Shown piece by piece: positions 43,643-52,399 of a stretch of DNA of 64,000 bases. A program made the position numbers and the translations under genes. Origin of the DNA: a bacterium (lineage in GTDB: Bacteria > 4484-113 > JAFGCY01); the NCBI GenBank assembly GCA_016932385.1, contig JAFGCY010000084.1, forward strand, positions 31,665 through 95,664, in the 5' to 3' direction. Below the pieces are notes generated by a model. That model worked only from the letters and a program-made list of their open reading frames with translations, had not been told where the DNA came from and ran no database searches. Position 1 is the first letter of the stretch. Each line of letters begins with the position of its first letter.

Positions 43643-45961
43643 TTATTCGTCATCCTCGCCGCGCTCGGGCATACCCACCGCGGTATCCACCATCGGCGCG
43701 ATTCCGCCGCCGCCCCAGGGGCCGCCGCTGGTGCCGATCTCGTACAGCCAGAAATCCATCGACGGATAGAGGCTGTCCACCCAGATGCGGATGTACAGAT
43801 CCTCATAGCCGTCCTTCTGGATCAGCACGTTGTATTCCGTCGGGATCAGCACCGCCGCGTAGGCGCCGTTGTCCTCGCTAAGCACGTGCTGGAACCAGCC
43901 GCCGTACTCATTGTTGACCGGTGTAAACACCAGATCGGCATTGACCACACCGCCGTTGGTGCTGCCGTTGATCACATGCCCGCCGTAATTGATCGTCGTC
44001 GGTTCGGCCGGCGTGTAATGGTCGATCACCAGGTTGATCGTTGCCGTACCGCCGTCGGTGATCTCGGTATCCTCGCTTCTGGTCAGGTAGCCGGACTTGT
44101 AAGCGCTGATCGTCCAGGTGCCCGTCGGTACGTTTTCAATCAGGTAATGGCCGGTTTCGTCGCTATAGGTAAACGGGTCGACGTTGGGCTGGGTCGCATT
44201 GACCAGGCAGTCCGGAACCGGATTGCCGTTTTCATCGACCACCGTGCCCTGCACCGCACCCACCGGAACATTGGCCACTACAATCGGGAACACATTATCG
44301 GTCGGATTCTCGACGATCTCGAGGTCGGCGCTGTAGGGCAGGTGACGGTAGGCGCTGGCAAACACATAGTAGTAGCCAGCCGGGACATCTTCGAAGTTAA
44401 AGGCACCGGTCTCGTCGGTCACGGTGCTGTAGTAACCGGTGAAATAGTCCGCTTGCGAGGTGCCGCGGTTGGCCTGCTGGTTTTCCCAGCGGAACCGTTG
44501 CATCAGCGCGTTGTCCACGCCGGATCCGCTGTCCGTCGTGCCAGCCTGGGGAGTACCCGTAGCGCCGTTGAGCGTATCCGCCGCTTCCTCCGCCCAGTCG
44601 TCCCAGCCGCCGCTGCCGCCGGCATCGTTGGTTGAAGGCGGCGGCGGGCTGTCAAAGGTCTCCCAGCTTGCCCGACTTTCCTCGGCCACATCGTCCATTC
44701 CCATGCCGCCGGGTACCGCCATGTCGAACGGGATCACGTCGTAGCTGCCGGCATAGATAAACTCGACATAGGCGCCGGCCACCGGCGCGCTGTTCTCGTC
44801 GACGACTGTGCCGGAGATCGAGGTCTCCACGTAGGCGTCCATTGTCAGGTTCAGCACCAGCGTGCCCTGGCGGCCCTCGATGTATTCATAATGATTGCCG
44901 TTGAGGTAGCCGTCGGCATAGAAATCGAGCCAGACGCTGTAGGCCACAATCTCGTCCTCGAACTCGAAGCTGCCGTCGGCAGCCGTCGTGGTTTCTAAGT
45001 ACTGCGGCTCGTACATATAGGCCGCCACCGAGGCGTCCTTGTCGTCATCGCCCTCCCAGTCATCCGGGTCTTCCTCGTACCACACCGGGTTGGCCGTGGG
45101 ACCTTGGCTGTTTGACTCGGCGGAGTCCACCAATACCTCCACGTCAGCGTAGGCAATGTCATCGTATACCGCCGGCTCGGGCATGCCGCACCAGCCGGTG
45201 TCGGCGAACAGCGAAACCGTCGCGCCGGCGACCGGTGCGCTGGTCTCACTGTCGAGGATGACGCCGCGCACGATCACGCCGTCGCCGGGCTTGATCACGT
45301 TCTTCGGCACCAATGAAAGGTGCTGGACTACATCGATGCCCTCGGGGATCGAAATCGACGCCGCTTCGGGGTAGTAGCCGCTCTTGGAGGCCAACAGCTG
45401 CCAGTCGCCCGCCGGCACCGTGCCAAAGTTGTATTCGCCGCTGATGTTGCTGCTGGTGAACAACAGCTCGCCCCACGAGGAATACAGCGTCAGCTCAACA
45501 TCACCTAATGGGTCGGCATTGACGTCGTCATAAACATGACCCGACAGGGTACCCGGTGTGGCCCCGGGATTCGGATTCGTGCCCGGCTCGGTTCCGCCCG
45601 GCACTGTCAGCCCGAAGTTATCGCCGAATTTCAGGACCAGGTCCGTGTCTTCGGCGGGCACCACGTCGAGATTGCCCAGCACCAGGCCATCGCGGCCCAC
45701 GCTGATCTCGTTGGTAGCGGTCACGCCGTTGGGGAAGGCATTCGCGGTCAGCGAGAACGTGCCGTTGGCATCGCTGGTCACACCGGTGGCGCTGCCCTCG
45801 ACGCGTACCGCCAAACCGGCCATCGGGGCTCCCTGGCTGTCCAAAACCTGGGCCGTCAGTCGCGTGAAGTTCACGGGCGGATCCGTCGTGCCGCCTCCGC
45901 AGGATGCAGCCACCAGGCCGATAAGTAATACCAGTATCAGCATACAAAGCCGATTGCTCAT
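43643..45961 (-). CDS. Lipoprotein with about six carboxypeptidase-regulatory-like repeats
   Basis: About 772 residues from the ATG at 45961, chosen because GAGGAG lies seven bases upstream and the signal peptide then begins normally. The lipobox is LVAASC. Carboxypeptidase-regulatory-like beta-sandwich repeats, each starting with a GxVxDxxxxPVxGA-type strand and containing DGSFxFxxVPAG, begin near residues 37, 120, 210, 375, 560 and 640. An acidic, low-complexity insertion lies around 420-490. The C-terminus is acidic (ERGEDDE). Such repeats form rods on surface proteins. A similar fragment is found in the relic at 7875-8153. Confidence 0.82.
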   Translation of the reverse strand: MSNRLCMLILVLLIGLVAASCGGGTTDPPVNFTRLTAQVLDSQGAPMAGLAVRVEGSATGVTSDANGTFSLTANAFPNGVTATNEISVGRDGLVLGNLDVVPAEDTDLVLKFGDNFGLTVPGGTEPGTNPNPGATPGTLSGHVYDDVNADPLGDVELTLYSSWGELLFTSSNISGEYNFGTVPAGDWQLLASKSGYYPEAASISIPEGIDVVQHLSLVPKNVIKPGDGVIVRGVILDSETSAPVAGATVSLFADTGWCGMPEPAVYDDIAYADVEVLVDSAESNSQGPTANPVWYEEDPDDWEGDDDKDASVAAYMYEPQYLETTTAADGSFEFEDEIVAYSVWLDFYADGYLNGNHYEYIEGRQGTLVLNLTMDAYVETSISGTVVDENSAPVAGAYVEFIYAGSYDVIPFDMAVPGGMGMDDVAEESRASWETFDSPPPPSTNDAGGSGGWDDWAEEAADTLNGATGTPQAGTTDSGSGVDNALMQRFRWENQQANRGTSQADYFTGYYSTVTDETGAFNFEDVPAGYYYVFASAYRHLPYSADLEIVENPTDNVFPIVVANVPVGAVQGTVVDENGNPVPDCLVNATQPNVDPFTYSDETGHYLIENVPTGTWTISAYKSGYLTRSEDTEITDGGTATINLVIDHYTPAEPTTINYGGHVINGSTNGGVVNADLVFTPVNNEYGGWFQHVLSEDNGAYAAVLIPTEYNVLIQKDGYEDLYIRIWVDSLYPSMDFWLYEIGTSGGPWGGGGIAPMVDTAVGMPERGEDDE

Positions 45962-46188
45962 TGTCAGCTCCTCTCCCGCAGCCTCCCATCCGGCGCGGGT
46001 ATTCAAAACTTACCACGACTCTTGGTTACCCACCAGTATTCTATCCGGTCTACAGAAAATGTTGGGTACCAGTCGGCGATGTTTTTCGGGTAGCCGGTCT
46101 GCAGTCGTTTTTACCGTTCACGCAACACTCGGCGGCAGTTGAACTGCATTACTGAATGAAACTAATTCCAGTCCGAACGGCTCTATGA

Positions 46189-46212
46189 CTGGTGAAGCTT
46201 AAGGCTCACCAG
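46189..46212 (+). repeat. Inverted repeat upstream of the hydrolase lipoprotein gene
   Basis: CTGGTGA (46189-46195) and TCACCAG (46206-46212) form a perfect 7-bp stem with a ten-base loop, 28 bases before the ATG at 46241. It could be an operator or a leader hairpin. The rest of the 279-base gap from 45962 holds no recognised gene. Confidence 0.4.
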
Positions 46213-46240
46213 ACTATCAAGGAAAGGACGGAGGTGTGTT

Positions 46241-48046
46241 ATGTACCGGTCTGGAGCCACAATTGTATTAGTCATTTCGATCCTGTTAGCCGGATGCTCC
46301 GGCAGCAGTGAGATTGCAAAAAGCCTTTACGGCGCAACGGCAACCAGTCCCAGCCAACCGATCGTCTCAAGTGATCTGCCGGCACTGCCGCAATCCTCGC
46401 GGCAGGCCAGCGCCGTGGGCTACGTGGCTGGATTCCTGGCCAGCGAGACATCGGCGACGGGTACCAGCCCGGCGGCAGGGAACATGCTGGTGATCGAGCC
46501 AGCCAGCGAGGCCTGGGCCTGGGCGATGTACTGCTACACGCCACCCGCGACGGACTATGTAACGGGACTGGAACTGGAGATGCACGAGTTGAGCGGCGGC
46601 TACTGGCTGGGACTGGCCAACTACGCAGCGGACTGCTGGGAATGGCGCGGACCCTATTCGCAGGAGTTGACGCAGGAGATCGCGTTGCCCGCGGACACCT
46701 CGGCTTATCTCAGCCCGGCCGGTTCGCTGGCCTGGCTGGTGCTGGTCGAGGCCGGCAGCCGCGCGCGCGTAGCCTGGAGTAAGGTGACCGCCGACCGGAT
46801 CACCTACATCGACGTAACAGACATCGGACGAATCGCGGTGCGGGTAAACGAGCCGGCTACAGCTCGGTTCCCGATGGCCAGCGCACCGGTGGTGGTGAAC
46901 ATGGGAGCGTTTCTGATGGAGCCCGAGGGCTTCACCGTGCCGCTGCCCGTGCAAGACGTCGGCTGCGTCCAGGTCAGCTATCTCTGGCCGGGCCTGAGCG
47001 ATTCGCGCACGGGCGCCGCCAGCGCAGGTGATTTCGATTACGGTGGCGAAGACTGCCTGGTTGCCCTGCGCGACGTGCTCAAATTCGCCTGCGGTACGCT
47101 GACCGATGTGGACGGCAACACGATCGGCGACCTGTGCACGCATACCGTGGATACAGCAAACGTCGGCATGTACGGCTTCAGCCATCCGGGCATCATGGCG
47201 ATCAACGTAATGGCCATGTACGGCGCCGAGTTGACCGGCGTGAGTTATTTCGTTGGCGGGGAGAACCCCACCGAACCGGCCGTGATCGCCAAGGAACTGG
47301 GCTACTGGGACGCGGACGATAACGCGGTGCTCAATGATTATTACGAGTACCCGGCCGATTACGCTGCCGACAAGCTTAATGTCTTCCTGGATCCGCTGCG
47401 CTGGGAGATAACCACCGAGTACCCCGCCGGGCGGCCCTACTGGACCAGCCACACGGACTACCGGTTTTACACCGCCGACTCGATTCCGACGATCTTCGGC
47501 GACCGTGCCTACAGCCCCGAACTGATCTGCGAGTTGATCGATAACGGCGAGTTGGACGTGGGCGACTGGCCCAGCGGAGTGGGCAATCCGCTCGAGGTTT
47601 GCTTCGGCTGGGAGGAGCGCTCGACCATCGGCTATAACCCGATCCTGGGTTACTACTGGAACCACTTCGATCTGCTGGCCGCGAACACGCCGGACTTCAA
47701 AGTGATGCTGGTCTTCGCTGCGCGGGACCATGTCCAGCCGCTGCCGGACAAGCCGCATATCCACCAGGCCTGGGATGGCTGCCGCGACAACGGCCTCTGG
47801 GTGCGGCTGAACCCAGACCGGGCCTACGTCGTGGCGATCGATTCCGCATTTGATAATTCGGTGTTTCCCGACAACGCGGCCAACGACGAACCCGTCGACT
47901 GGCTGAACATCGAAAACTGGGCCTACCCGAACATTTTCGCCGGCAGCGAAACCAAGACCAAAATCTCACTGGCGGCGGTGGCGGAAATGGCTGATCGTGT
48001 CCGCTTCAACGACTGGAGCGAGAACCTGGCGGCCGTGCTGAACTGA
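46241..48046 (+). CDS. Lipoprotein: shared W-x-W module fused to an alpha/beta-hydrolase domain
   Basis: The protein has 601 residues. The signal peptide ends with lipobox LLAGC (Cys19). The shared module (about 50-185) carries YWLGLANYAADCWEW (121-135). The C-terminal part (about 215-590) looks like an alpha/beta hydrolase: a nucleophile elbow GFSHPG with Ser314, then VMLVFAARDHVQPLPDKPH with Asp496 and histidines at 506/508 as candidate triad members. The elbow is GxSxxG rather than the usual GxSxG. A GGAGG site precedes the ATG. A secreted esterase or peptidase is plausible; the substrate is unknown. Confidence 0.78.
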   Translation: MYRSGATIVLVISILLAGCSGSSEIAKSLYGATATSPSQPIVSSDLPALPQSSRQASAVGYVAGFLASETSATGTSPAAGNMLVIEPASEAWAWAMYCYTPPATDYVTGLELEMHELSGGYWLGLANYAADCWEWRGPYSQELTQEIALPADTSAYLSPAGSLAWLVLVEAGSRARVAWSKVTADRITYIDVTDIGRIAVRVNEPATARFPMASAPVVVNMGAFLMEPEGFTVPLPVQDVGCVQVSYLWPGLSDSRTGAASAGDFDYGGEDCLVALRDVLKFACGTLTDVDGNTIGDLCTHTVDTANVGMYGFSHPGIMAINVMAMYGAELTGVSYFVGGENPTEPAVIAKELGYWDADDNAVLNDYYEYPADYAADKLNVFLDPLRWEITTEYPAGRPYWTSHTDYRFYTADSIPTIFGDRAYSPELICELIDNGELDVGDWPSGVGNPLEVCFGWEERSTIGYNPILGYYWNHFDLLAANTPDFKVMLVFAARDHVQPLPDKPHIHQAWDGCRDNGLWVRLNPDRAYVVAIDSAFDNSVFPDNAANDEPVDWLNIENWAYPNIFAGSETKTKISLAAVAEMADRVRFNDWSENLAAVLN

Positions 48047-48078
48047 CAACCTTGAAGCAAGCACTTCATACTAAACAT

Positions 48079-48109
48079 GACAGGCGGGTGCCAACCCGCC
48101 CTGTTTTTA
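48079..48109 (+). terminator. Rho-independent terminator of the hydrolase lipoprotein gene
   Basis: GGCGGGT-GCCA-ACCCGCC (48083-48100) is a 7-bp GC stem with a tetraloop, extended by outer pairs with one bulge, followed by CTGTTTTT on the plus strand. It lies about 35 bases after the stop. Confidence 0.85.
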
Positions 48110-48222
48110 GTAGCCGGATAACGCGCCGGCGCTTACCCGAACGACGGCGCGTATCCGATAGGAACTTTACCAGCGCATTTTGAACTTGGATGCCGCGGCC
48201 GGGCCAAATGTTGCGCGCCAGC

Positions 48223-49590
48223 TCAGCTATCCAGCGAAGCCGAACTGCGGTACTCCACCCCATCGACCGTATAGCAGTCCGGGCCGGGATCTTGGATGAC
48301 TTCCGCAGCGCAGTCATCTTCGTGCTTGCCGAAACTCCAGCTCAGCCCCAAACCGAATTGCCAGCCGTCCGTGCTCAAGGTATAAGGCTGGCCGGCGCCC
48401 AGCAAAGTATTGAAGGTGTTGTCGGCGGAGGAACTTCGCGTCACCTGCGGCGTGTAAACCGCTCCCGTGACCAGGCTGACCTGATCATCAAGCTTCTGCT
48501 CCCATCCGGCCGTATAGTGCCATTCGCTGATCGCCGGATACAAAGGATTGAGCGTGTGATCGGGCACCGGCGACTCCGCATAGTTCACGCCAAACCGCCA
48601 GATCTGGTTATTCGTGCCATCGGGCCGGTATTCCGCGCCACACGCGAAAACATCCTGGTTGCTCCAGCCCATCGCCAGCGTGAATGGATCGCCCTGGGAC
48701 GGGATGAAGCTGACCTCCGACGAGCCCTCACCCCACAGTAACCGCCGGTATTCCGCCAGCGCGGTCCATTCAGTGCCCAACTGCTGACTGATGCCCACCC
48801 CGTACTGCTCGGGGAACTGGAAACCTTTCACGCTCGTGCCGGGAATCTGCGCGGGAGCCTGCTGCGGCTGGGTCGGCGGCACCTGCAGCACGCCGTCGTG
48901 AATATCGAGGTGCGTCCGGCTGCGCCAATATGCGCCGAGTACGGTATCTTCGGATGCGCGATGGTAAATGCCGGCGCGTAAAGCCCACCCATCACCGGAT
49001 AGGTTGCCGAGGCTGAATCCCAGTGTCTGGCCGAGCATGTTGTAGGCCTGGAAATCGGCGCTGCCGTTGGTGTAGTGCAACGAAGCGCCGATTGACGTGT
49101 TATCGCTAAGCTTGTAAGCCAGCCCCGGCGCGAAGAGCACGAAGCGGACCTTGGTGCTGGTCCGGTCGGTCAAACCGGCGGGGCTGCCGAGCACGCTGAG
49201 ATCGTAAGCATGCACGCGATAGGCGGAATTAACGGCAGTAAACACGCCCGCGCCCCAGGCAAACCTGTCGCCGACCGGTTCGGCGTAGGCCAGATTGGGC
49301 AAAACATAACGCTCCTTCTGGCCGAGGCCGTTGAGCGCACCGCTGTAATCCAGCGAGGATCCCCAGACGCGCAGATCGCCATATAACTCGGCCCGGTCCA
49401 GAAAAGCCAGCGCCGCGGGATTACCCATCAACGCGCCGGCTTCCGGCTCGGCGGCAATGAAAGTACCGCCCCGGGACAGCTGGCGCACGGTAGATCCGAT
49501 GTCTTCAATGCCATTGTTGGCATAGGTGGGAACCGATAGCAGCAGCAAAACGCCACTTACCGCGGCAATAAAACCGGCCAATCCTCGCAT
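48223..49590 (-). CDS. OmpP1/FadL-family outer membrane protein with C-terminal extension
   Basis: About 455 residues. A signal peptide ends TYA-NNG. The N-terminal hatch region (about 25-70) has RQLSRGGTFIAAEPEAGALMGNPAAL, typical of the OmpP1/FadL/TodX family. Amphipathic beta-strands continue to LGLSWSFG. Instead of ending at the last strand, the protein carries a 30-residue tail with cysteines (DDC, then DCYTVDGVEY). GGAGG before ATG 49590 fixes the start. FadL proteins import hydrophobic compounds; the substrate is unknown. It lies downstream of dnaN on the same strand. Confidence 0.85.
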   Translation of the reverse strand: MRGLAGFIAAVSGVLLLLSVPTYANNGIEDIGSTVRQLSRGGTFIAAEPEAGALMGNPAALAFLDRAELYGDLRVWGSSLDYSGALNGLGQKERYVLPNLAYAEPVGDRFAWGAGVFTAVNSAYRVHAYDLSVLGSPAGLTDRTSTKVRFVLFAPGLAYKLSDNTSIGASLHYTNGSADFQAYNMLGQTLGFSLGNLSGDGWALRAGIYHRASEDTVLGAYWRSRTHLDIHDGVLQVPPTQPQQAPAQIPGTSVKGFQFPEQYGVGISQQLGTEWTALAEYRRLLWGEGSSEVSFIPSQGDPFTLAMGWSNQDVFACGAEYRPDGTNNQIWRFGVNYAESPVPDHTLNPLYPAISEWHYTAGWEQKLDDQVSLVTGAVYTPQVTRSSSADNTFNTLLGAGQPYTLSTDGWQFGLGLSWSFGKHEDDCAAEVIQDPGPDCYTVDGVEYRSSASLDS

Positions 49591-49662
49591 GCTTTCCTCC
49601 ACATCGACCAGCCGGACGGACCGGCTTCACCTACAGCATCAGCTTGTTGCTGTCTGGTTAAT

Positions 49663-50781
49663 TTAATCCATGCGAATCGGCATCACAATGTAAGTAAAGG
49701 CCGGATCGCGCGGGCTGGTGATCATCACGGGGCTGACTTCGCTGGTCCAATTGAGCGTGATCTGTTCGCCGCCCAGGACCTTGAGCACGTCGATCAGGTA
49801 GCGCGGGTTGATCGCAATCTTGATATCTTCGCCGTTGATTTCCGCTTCCAGTTCCTCGTGGCCCTTGCCGTAATCACCGCCGTCGCTGGTCAGGTTGACG
49901 ATCTCGCCCTGGGTTTCAAGATAGCCGACCGGGTTCTGGTCCTTCTGCTTGCAGACCAGAAGCACGCGGCCCAGCGCGTCCATCAGCTCCTCGCGCCCGA
50001 CGTGAACCTTGGACGAGATGTCCTTGGGAATCACGCGCTCGTAAGGCGGAAACTTCACGTCCAACAGCGAAGAGACCAGCAACTGGTTGCCGAACTTGAA
50101 GAAGACCTGGTTGCTGTAATGGAAGACTTCGACCGTCGCTTCCTCGTCGTCGGGCAGCATGCGCTCCAACTCCTCGGCCACGCGCACCGGCAGCAGCAGA
50201 TCGCGCTCGATATCGTTGGCGCTGAGACCGTCGTTGCGCTTGAGCGCCAACCGATGGCCGTCGGTGGCGACGATGTCGAGACGATTGTCCTTGAACGAGA
50301 AGAAAACGCTGTTGGTGTAGTGCACGGCTCCCGTGGCGGAATCCTTGACCGCGGAAAAACTCGTCTGCAGCAAGGAGCGCTTCAGCATGCCGCACGGCAA
50401 GACAACCAGCCGGTGTTCGTTGTAGTCCGGCAGGTCGGGATACGTGTCGTCCCACATTACAGTCAGATCGTAACTGGATCGACCCACGCTGACGTTGAGC
50501 TGGTTGTCGCGCAACTCCAGCGTGATGTCTTTCTTCGGCAACCGGCTGGTCAGCTCGGAAAGCAGCTTGGCCGGAATCAGCGTGCGGCCGGGTTCGGCGC
50601 CGCTGATTGCCACGTTACGGCGGATCGTAAATTCGCCGTCCGTGCCGGTCACGGTCAGGTTGTCCGGCTCGGCGACGAACTTGACGTGAGTCAGCAGAGG
50701 ATTGACACTCCGCGTGGATACAGCCTTATTGACCGCGGATAGTGTGCCCGCCAGCAATTCCTGGTTAATAACTACCTTCAT
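49663..50781 (-). CDS. dnaN: DNA polymerase III sliding clamp, beta subunit
   Basis: A 372-residue protein with the three-domain clamp layout. MKVVINQELLAGTLSAVNKAVS, NPLLTHVKFVAE, VATDGHRLALKR and the C-terminal AFTYIVMPIRM are conserved. It encircles DNA as a processivity factor. dnaA, recF and gyrB are not adjacent, unlike the classical arrangement. A TATAAT with an extended TGC (50839-50847) lies about 57 bases before the ATG. Confidence 0.97.
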   Translation of the reverse strand: MKVVINQELLAGTLSAVNKAVSTRSVNPLLTHVKFVAEPDNLTVTGTDGEFTIRRNVAISGAEPGRTLIPAKLLSELTSRLPKKDITLELRDNQLNVSVGRSSYDLTVMWDDTYPDLPDYNEHRLVVLPCGMLKRSLLQTSFSAVKDSATGAVHYTNSVFFSFKDNRLDIVATDGHRLALKRNDGLSANDIERDLLLPVRVAEELERMLPDDEEATVEVFHYSNQVFFKFGNQLLVSSLLDVKFPPYERVIPKDISSKVHVGREELMDALGRVLLVCKQKDQNPVGYLETQGEIVNLTSDGGDYGKGHEELEAEINGEDIKIAINPRYLIDVLKVLGGEQITLNWTSEVSPVMITSPRDPAFTYIVMPIRMD

Positions 50782-51127
50782 GCCTATCTTCTCCCAAGGT
50801 ATTCCCCACCAAAACCGCCTGCCCCACCTCTGTGTGCGATTATAGCATTACAGAACGCCGGTTGGCAGCCGCAATCTATCCAAGTTTTCGCTATAAACAG
50901 GCTGATGACTTGTTGATGGCTGGTGATGAAATGCCGTCGCTGTATCCGCATTGGTCAACTTTGCGCACATTCCGCTCGATTGTTGCTGCAGCCCGCGTTG
51001 ACCAACCGCACGGTAAAACACCGGCAATCAAAACCTCGTCCGGTTATAATCCTGTTCCTGGAGCAGGTTGAGCCAAGTTGTTCACACTATCCAAAGGACT
51101 ATTAAGGCTATCTAGGTATTAAAAAGT
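50782..51127. other. Divergent intergenic region between dnaN and the HD-domain gene
   Basis: The 346 bases hold no supported gene. They contain a minus-strand extended -10, TGCTATAAT (50839-50847), for dnaN and a plus-strand TATAAT (51045-51050) for the HD-domain gene. One relaxed DnaA-box-like TTGTTCACA occurs near 51078, which is too little to call an origin. Confidence 0.5.
50839..50847 (-). promoter_or_regulatory. Extended -10 (TGC-TATAAT) of dnaN
   Basis: Read on the minus strand, TGCTATAAT lies about 57 bases before the dnaN ATG. No clear -35 is seen, as expected for an extended -10 promoter. Confidence 0.5.
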
Positions 51128-51829
51128 ATGAAGGAAACCAGAACAGAAAAACCGCAGGCCGGTGTGGAGAACGGCTTGTTCGAGCAAATTATCAATGATC
51201 CACAAATCCAGGCTTTCCTGGCATTGGCGGATGAGCATCTGGGTGTCATCGGCTATACCGAGCATGGTGCCCGGCACGGCAGCCGCGTTGCCAAGTGGGC
51301 CGGTTCGATTTTACACGACCTGGGGCATTCGTCGGAAGAATGCTCCTTGGCCCGTATTGCCGGCTACCTGCACGACATCGGCAATTTCATCTGCCGCGAG
51401 AATCACGGGCAGACCGGCGCCACGCTGCTTTATCCCCTATTGTGCAAGTACCCGATGACTGAACGCCAGCTAGGCCTGGTACTCAGCGCCGTCGGCAACC
51501 ACGAAGAGCAGTACGGGCAGGTCTATAACAGCATCTGCGCCGCGGTGATGATTGGGGATAAAAGCGATGTACATCGTAGCCGCGTGCGGGACTACGATCC
51601 CAGCCGCAACGATATTCATGATGACGTAAATTACGCCGTCACCAGATCCCAGCTGTTGGTCGATCCAAATGTACACGAGATCAAGCTGGAACTGCAGATC
51701 GACAACAACATCGCCAGCGTGATGGATTACTTCGAGATTTTCATGGAGCGCATGGTGATGTGCCGGAATGCCAGCCAGTTCCTGGGTTGCAGTTTCAGAA
51801 TCAGCTGCAACGGAACAAGTATCGGCTAA
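51128..51829 (+). CDS. HD-domain phosphohydrolase
   Basis: The protein has 233 residues. The HD fold spans about 40-180: His in EHGARHGSRVAKWAG, the HD pair in GYLHDIGNFICRENHG, then VGNHEEQ and a late acidic site DKSDVHRSR. This is the H-HD-H-D arrangement of metal-dependent phosphohydrolases. The C-terminal 60 residues resemble a small ligand-binding or dimerisation segment. The substrate may be a nucleotide or cyclic nucleotide, but specificity cannot be read. It lies divergent from dnaN. Confidence 0.88.
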   Translation: MKETRTEKPQAGVENGLFEQIINDPQIQAFLALADEHLGVIGYTEHGARHGSRVAKWAGSILHDLGHSSEECSLARIAGYLHDIGNFICRENHGQTGATLLYPLLCKYPMTERQLGLVLSAVGNHEEQYGQVYNSICAAVMIGDKSDVHRSRVRDYDPSRNDIHDDVNYAVTRSQLLVDPNVHEIKLELQIDNNIASVMDYFEIFMERMVMCRNASQFLGCSFRISCNGTSIG

Positions 51830-51830
51830 C

Positions 51831-51858
51831 TTTACGTCCAGGCGTGACAGGGTATAAT
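51831..51858 (+). promoter_or_regulatory. Promoter of the short CAP lipoprotein gene
   Basis: TTTACG (51831-51836) and TATAAT (51853-51858) are separated by 16 bases, directly after the HD-domain gene and 31 bases before the ATG at 51890. Confidence 0.6.
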
Positions 51859-51889
51859 CAGCGGTAAATTCCAGCCGAAGGGGTTTTGG

Positions 51890-52387
51890 ATGCGTGGATT
51901 AAACACAGCGCTGTTAGTGATCATTTGCCTCCTCTGGATGAGTGCCTGCGGCGGCAGCGATCCGGTACCCGTGCCCGAAGGACTGGTCCAGCATGGCGAT
52001 GCCACGGTTTCCGCCGGCGAGCAGGACATGATCAATCGCCACAATGCGACCCGTGCCGCTCAGGGCCTTGCGGCTCTGGCCAGCAACGACTTGCTGAATC
52101 AAATCGCCCAGAATCACGCCAATTACCTGGCCGATACCGGTCAGTATGTACACGAAGACGCCAGTGGCGGCCATGTCTGGGATCGGGCTGATGCGGTCGG
52201 CTATGTCTACTTGGCGATCGGCGAAAACGTGGGCTTTGATCAGCAGGCGGAAGTGCTTTACAACAACTGGCTGGGCAGTGCCGGACATTACGGCAACATC
52301 GTCAATCCTGATTTCGATGAAATCGGCGTGGGTCGGGCGACCCGCGGCCTGTACCAATACTGGTGTGTTGTGTTTGGGGCGGACTGA
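51890..52387 (+). CDS. Short CAP/SCP-domain lipoprotein
   Basis: The protein has 165 residues. The signal peptide ends in the lipobox MSAC (about residue 20). A compact CAP domain fills the rest: INRHNATRAAQGLAAL, LNQIAQNHANYLAD, the GENVG segment, and WLGSAGHYGNIVNPDFDEIGVG with the second conserved histidine. The His/Glu positions of the CAP cavity are present, unlike in many degenerate family members. The function may be envelope-related. A longer relative is encoded at 12804-13676. Confidence 0.9.
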   Translation: MRGLNTALLVIICLLWMSACGGSDPVPVPEGLVQHGDATVSAGEQDMINRHNATRAAQGLAALASNDLLNQIAQNHANYLADTGQYVHEDASGGHVWDRADAVGYVYLAIGENVGFDQQAEVLYNNWLGSAGHYGNIVNPDFDEIGVGRATRGLYQYWCVVFGAD

Positions 52388-52399
52388 GCCATCGCGGAC

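Noticed and set aside
50782..51127. Replication origin next to dnaN
   Set aside because: Only one relaxed DnaA-box-like sequence and no dnaA, gyrB or AT-rich unwinding element are present.
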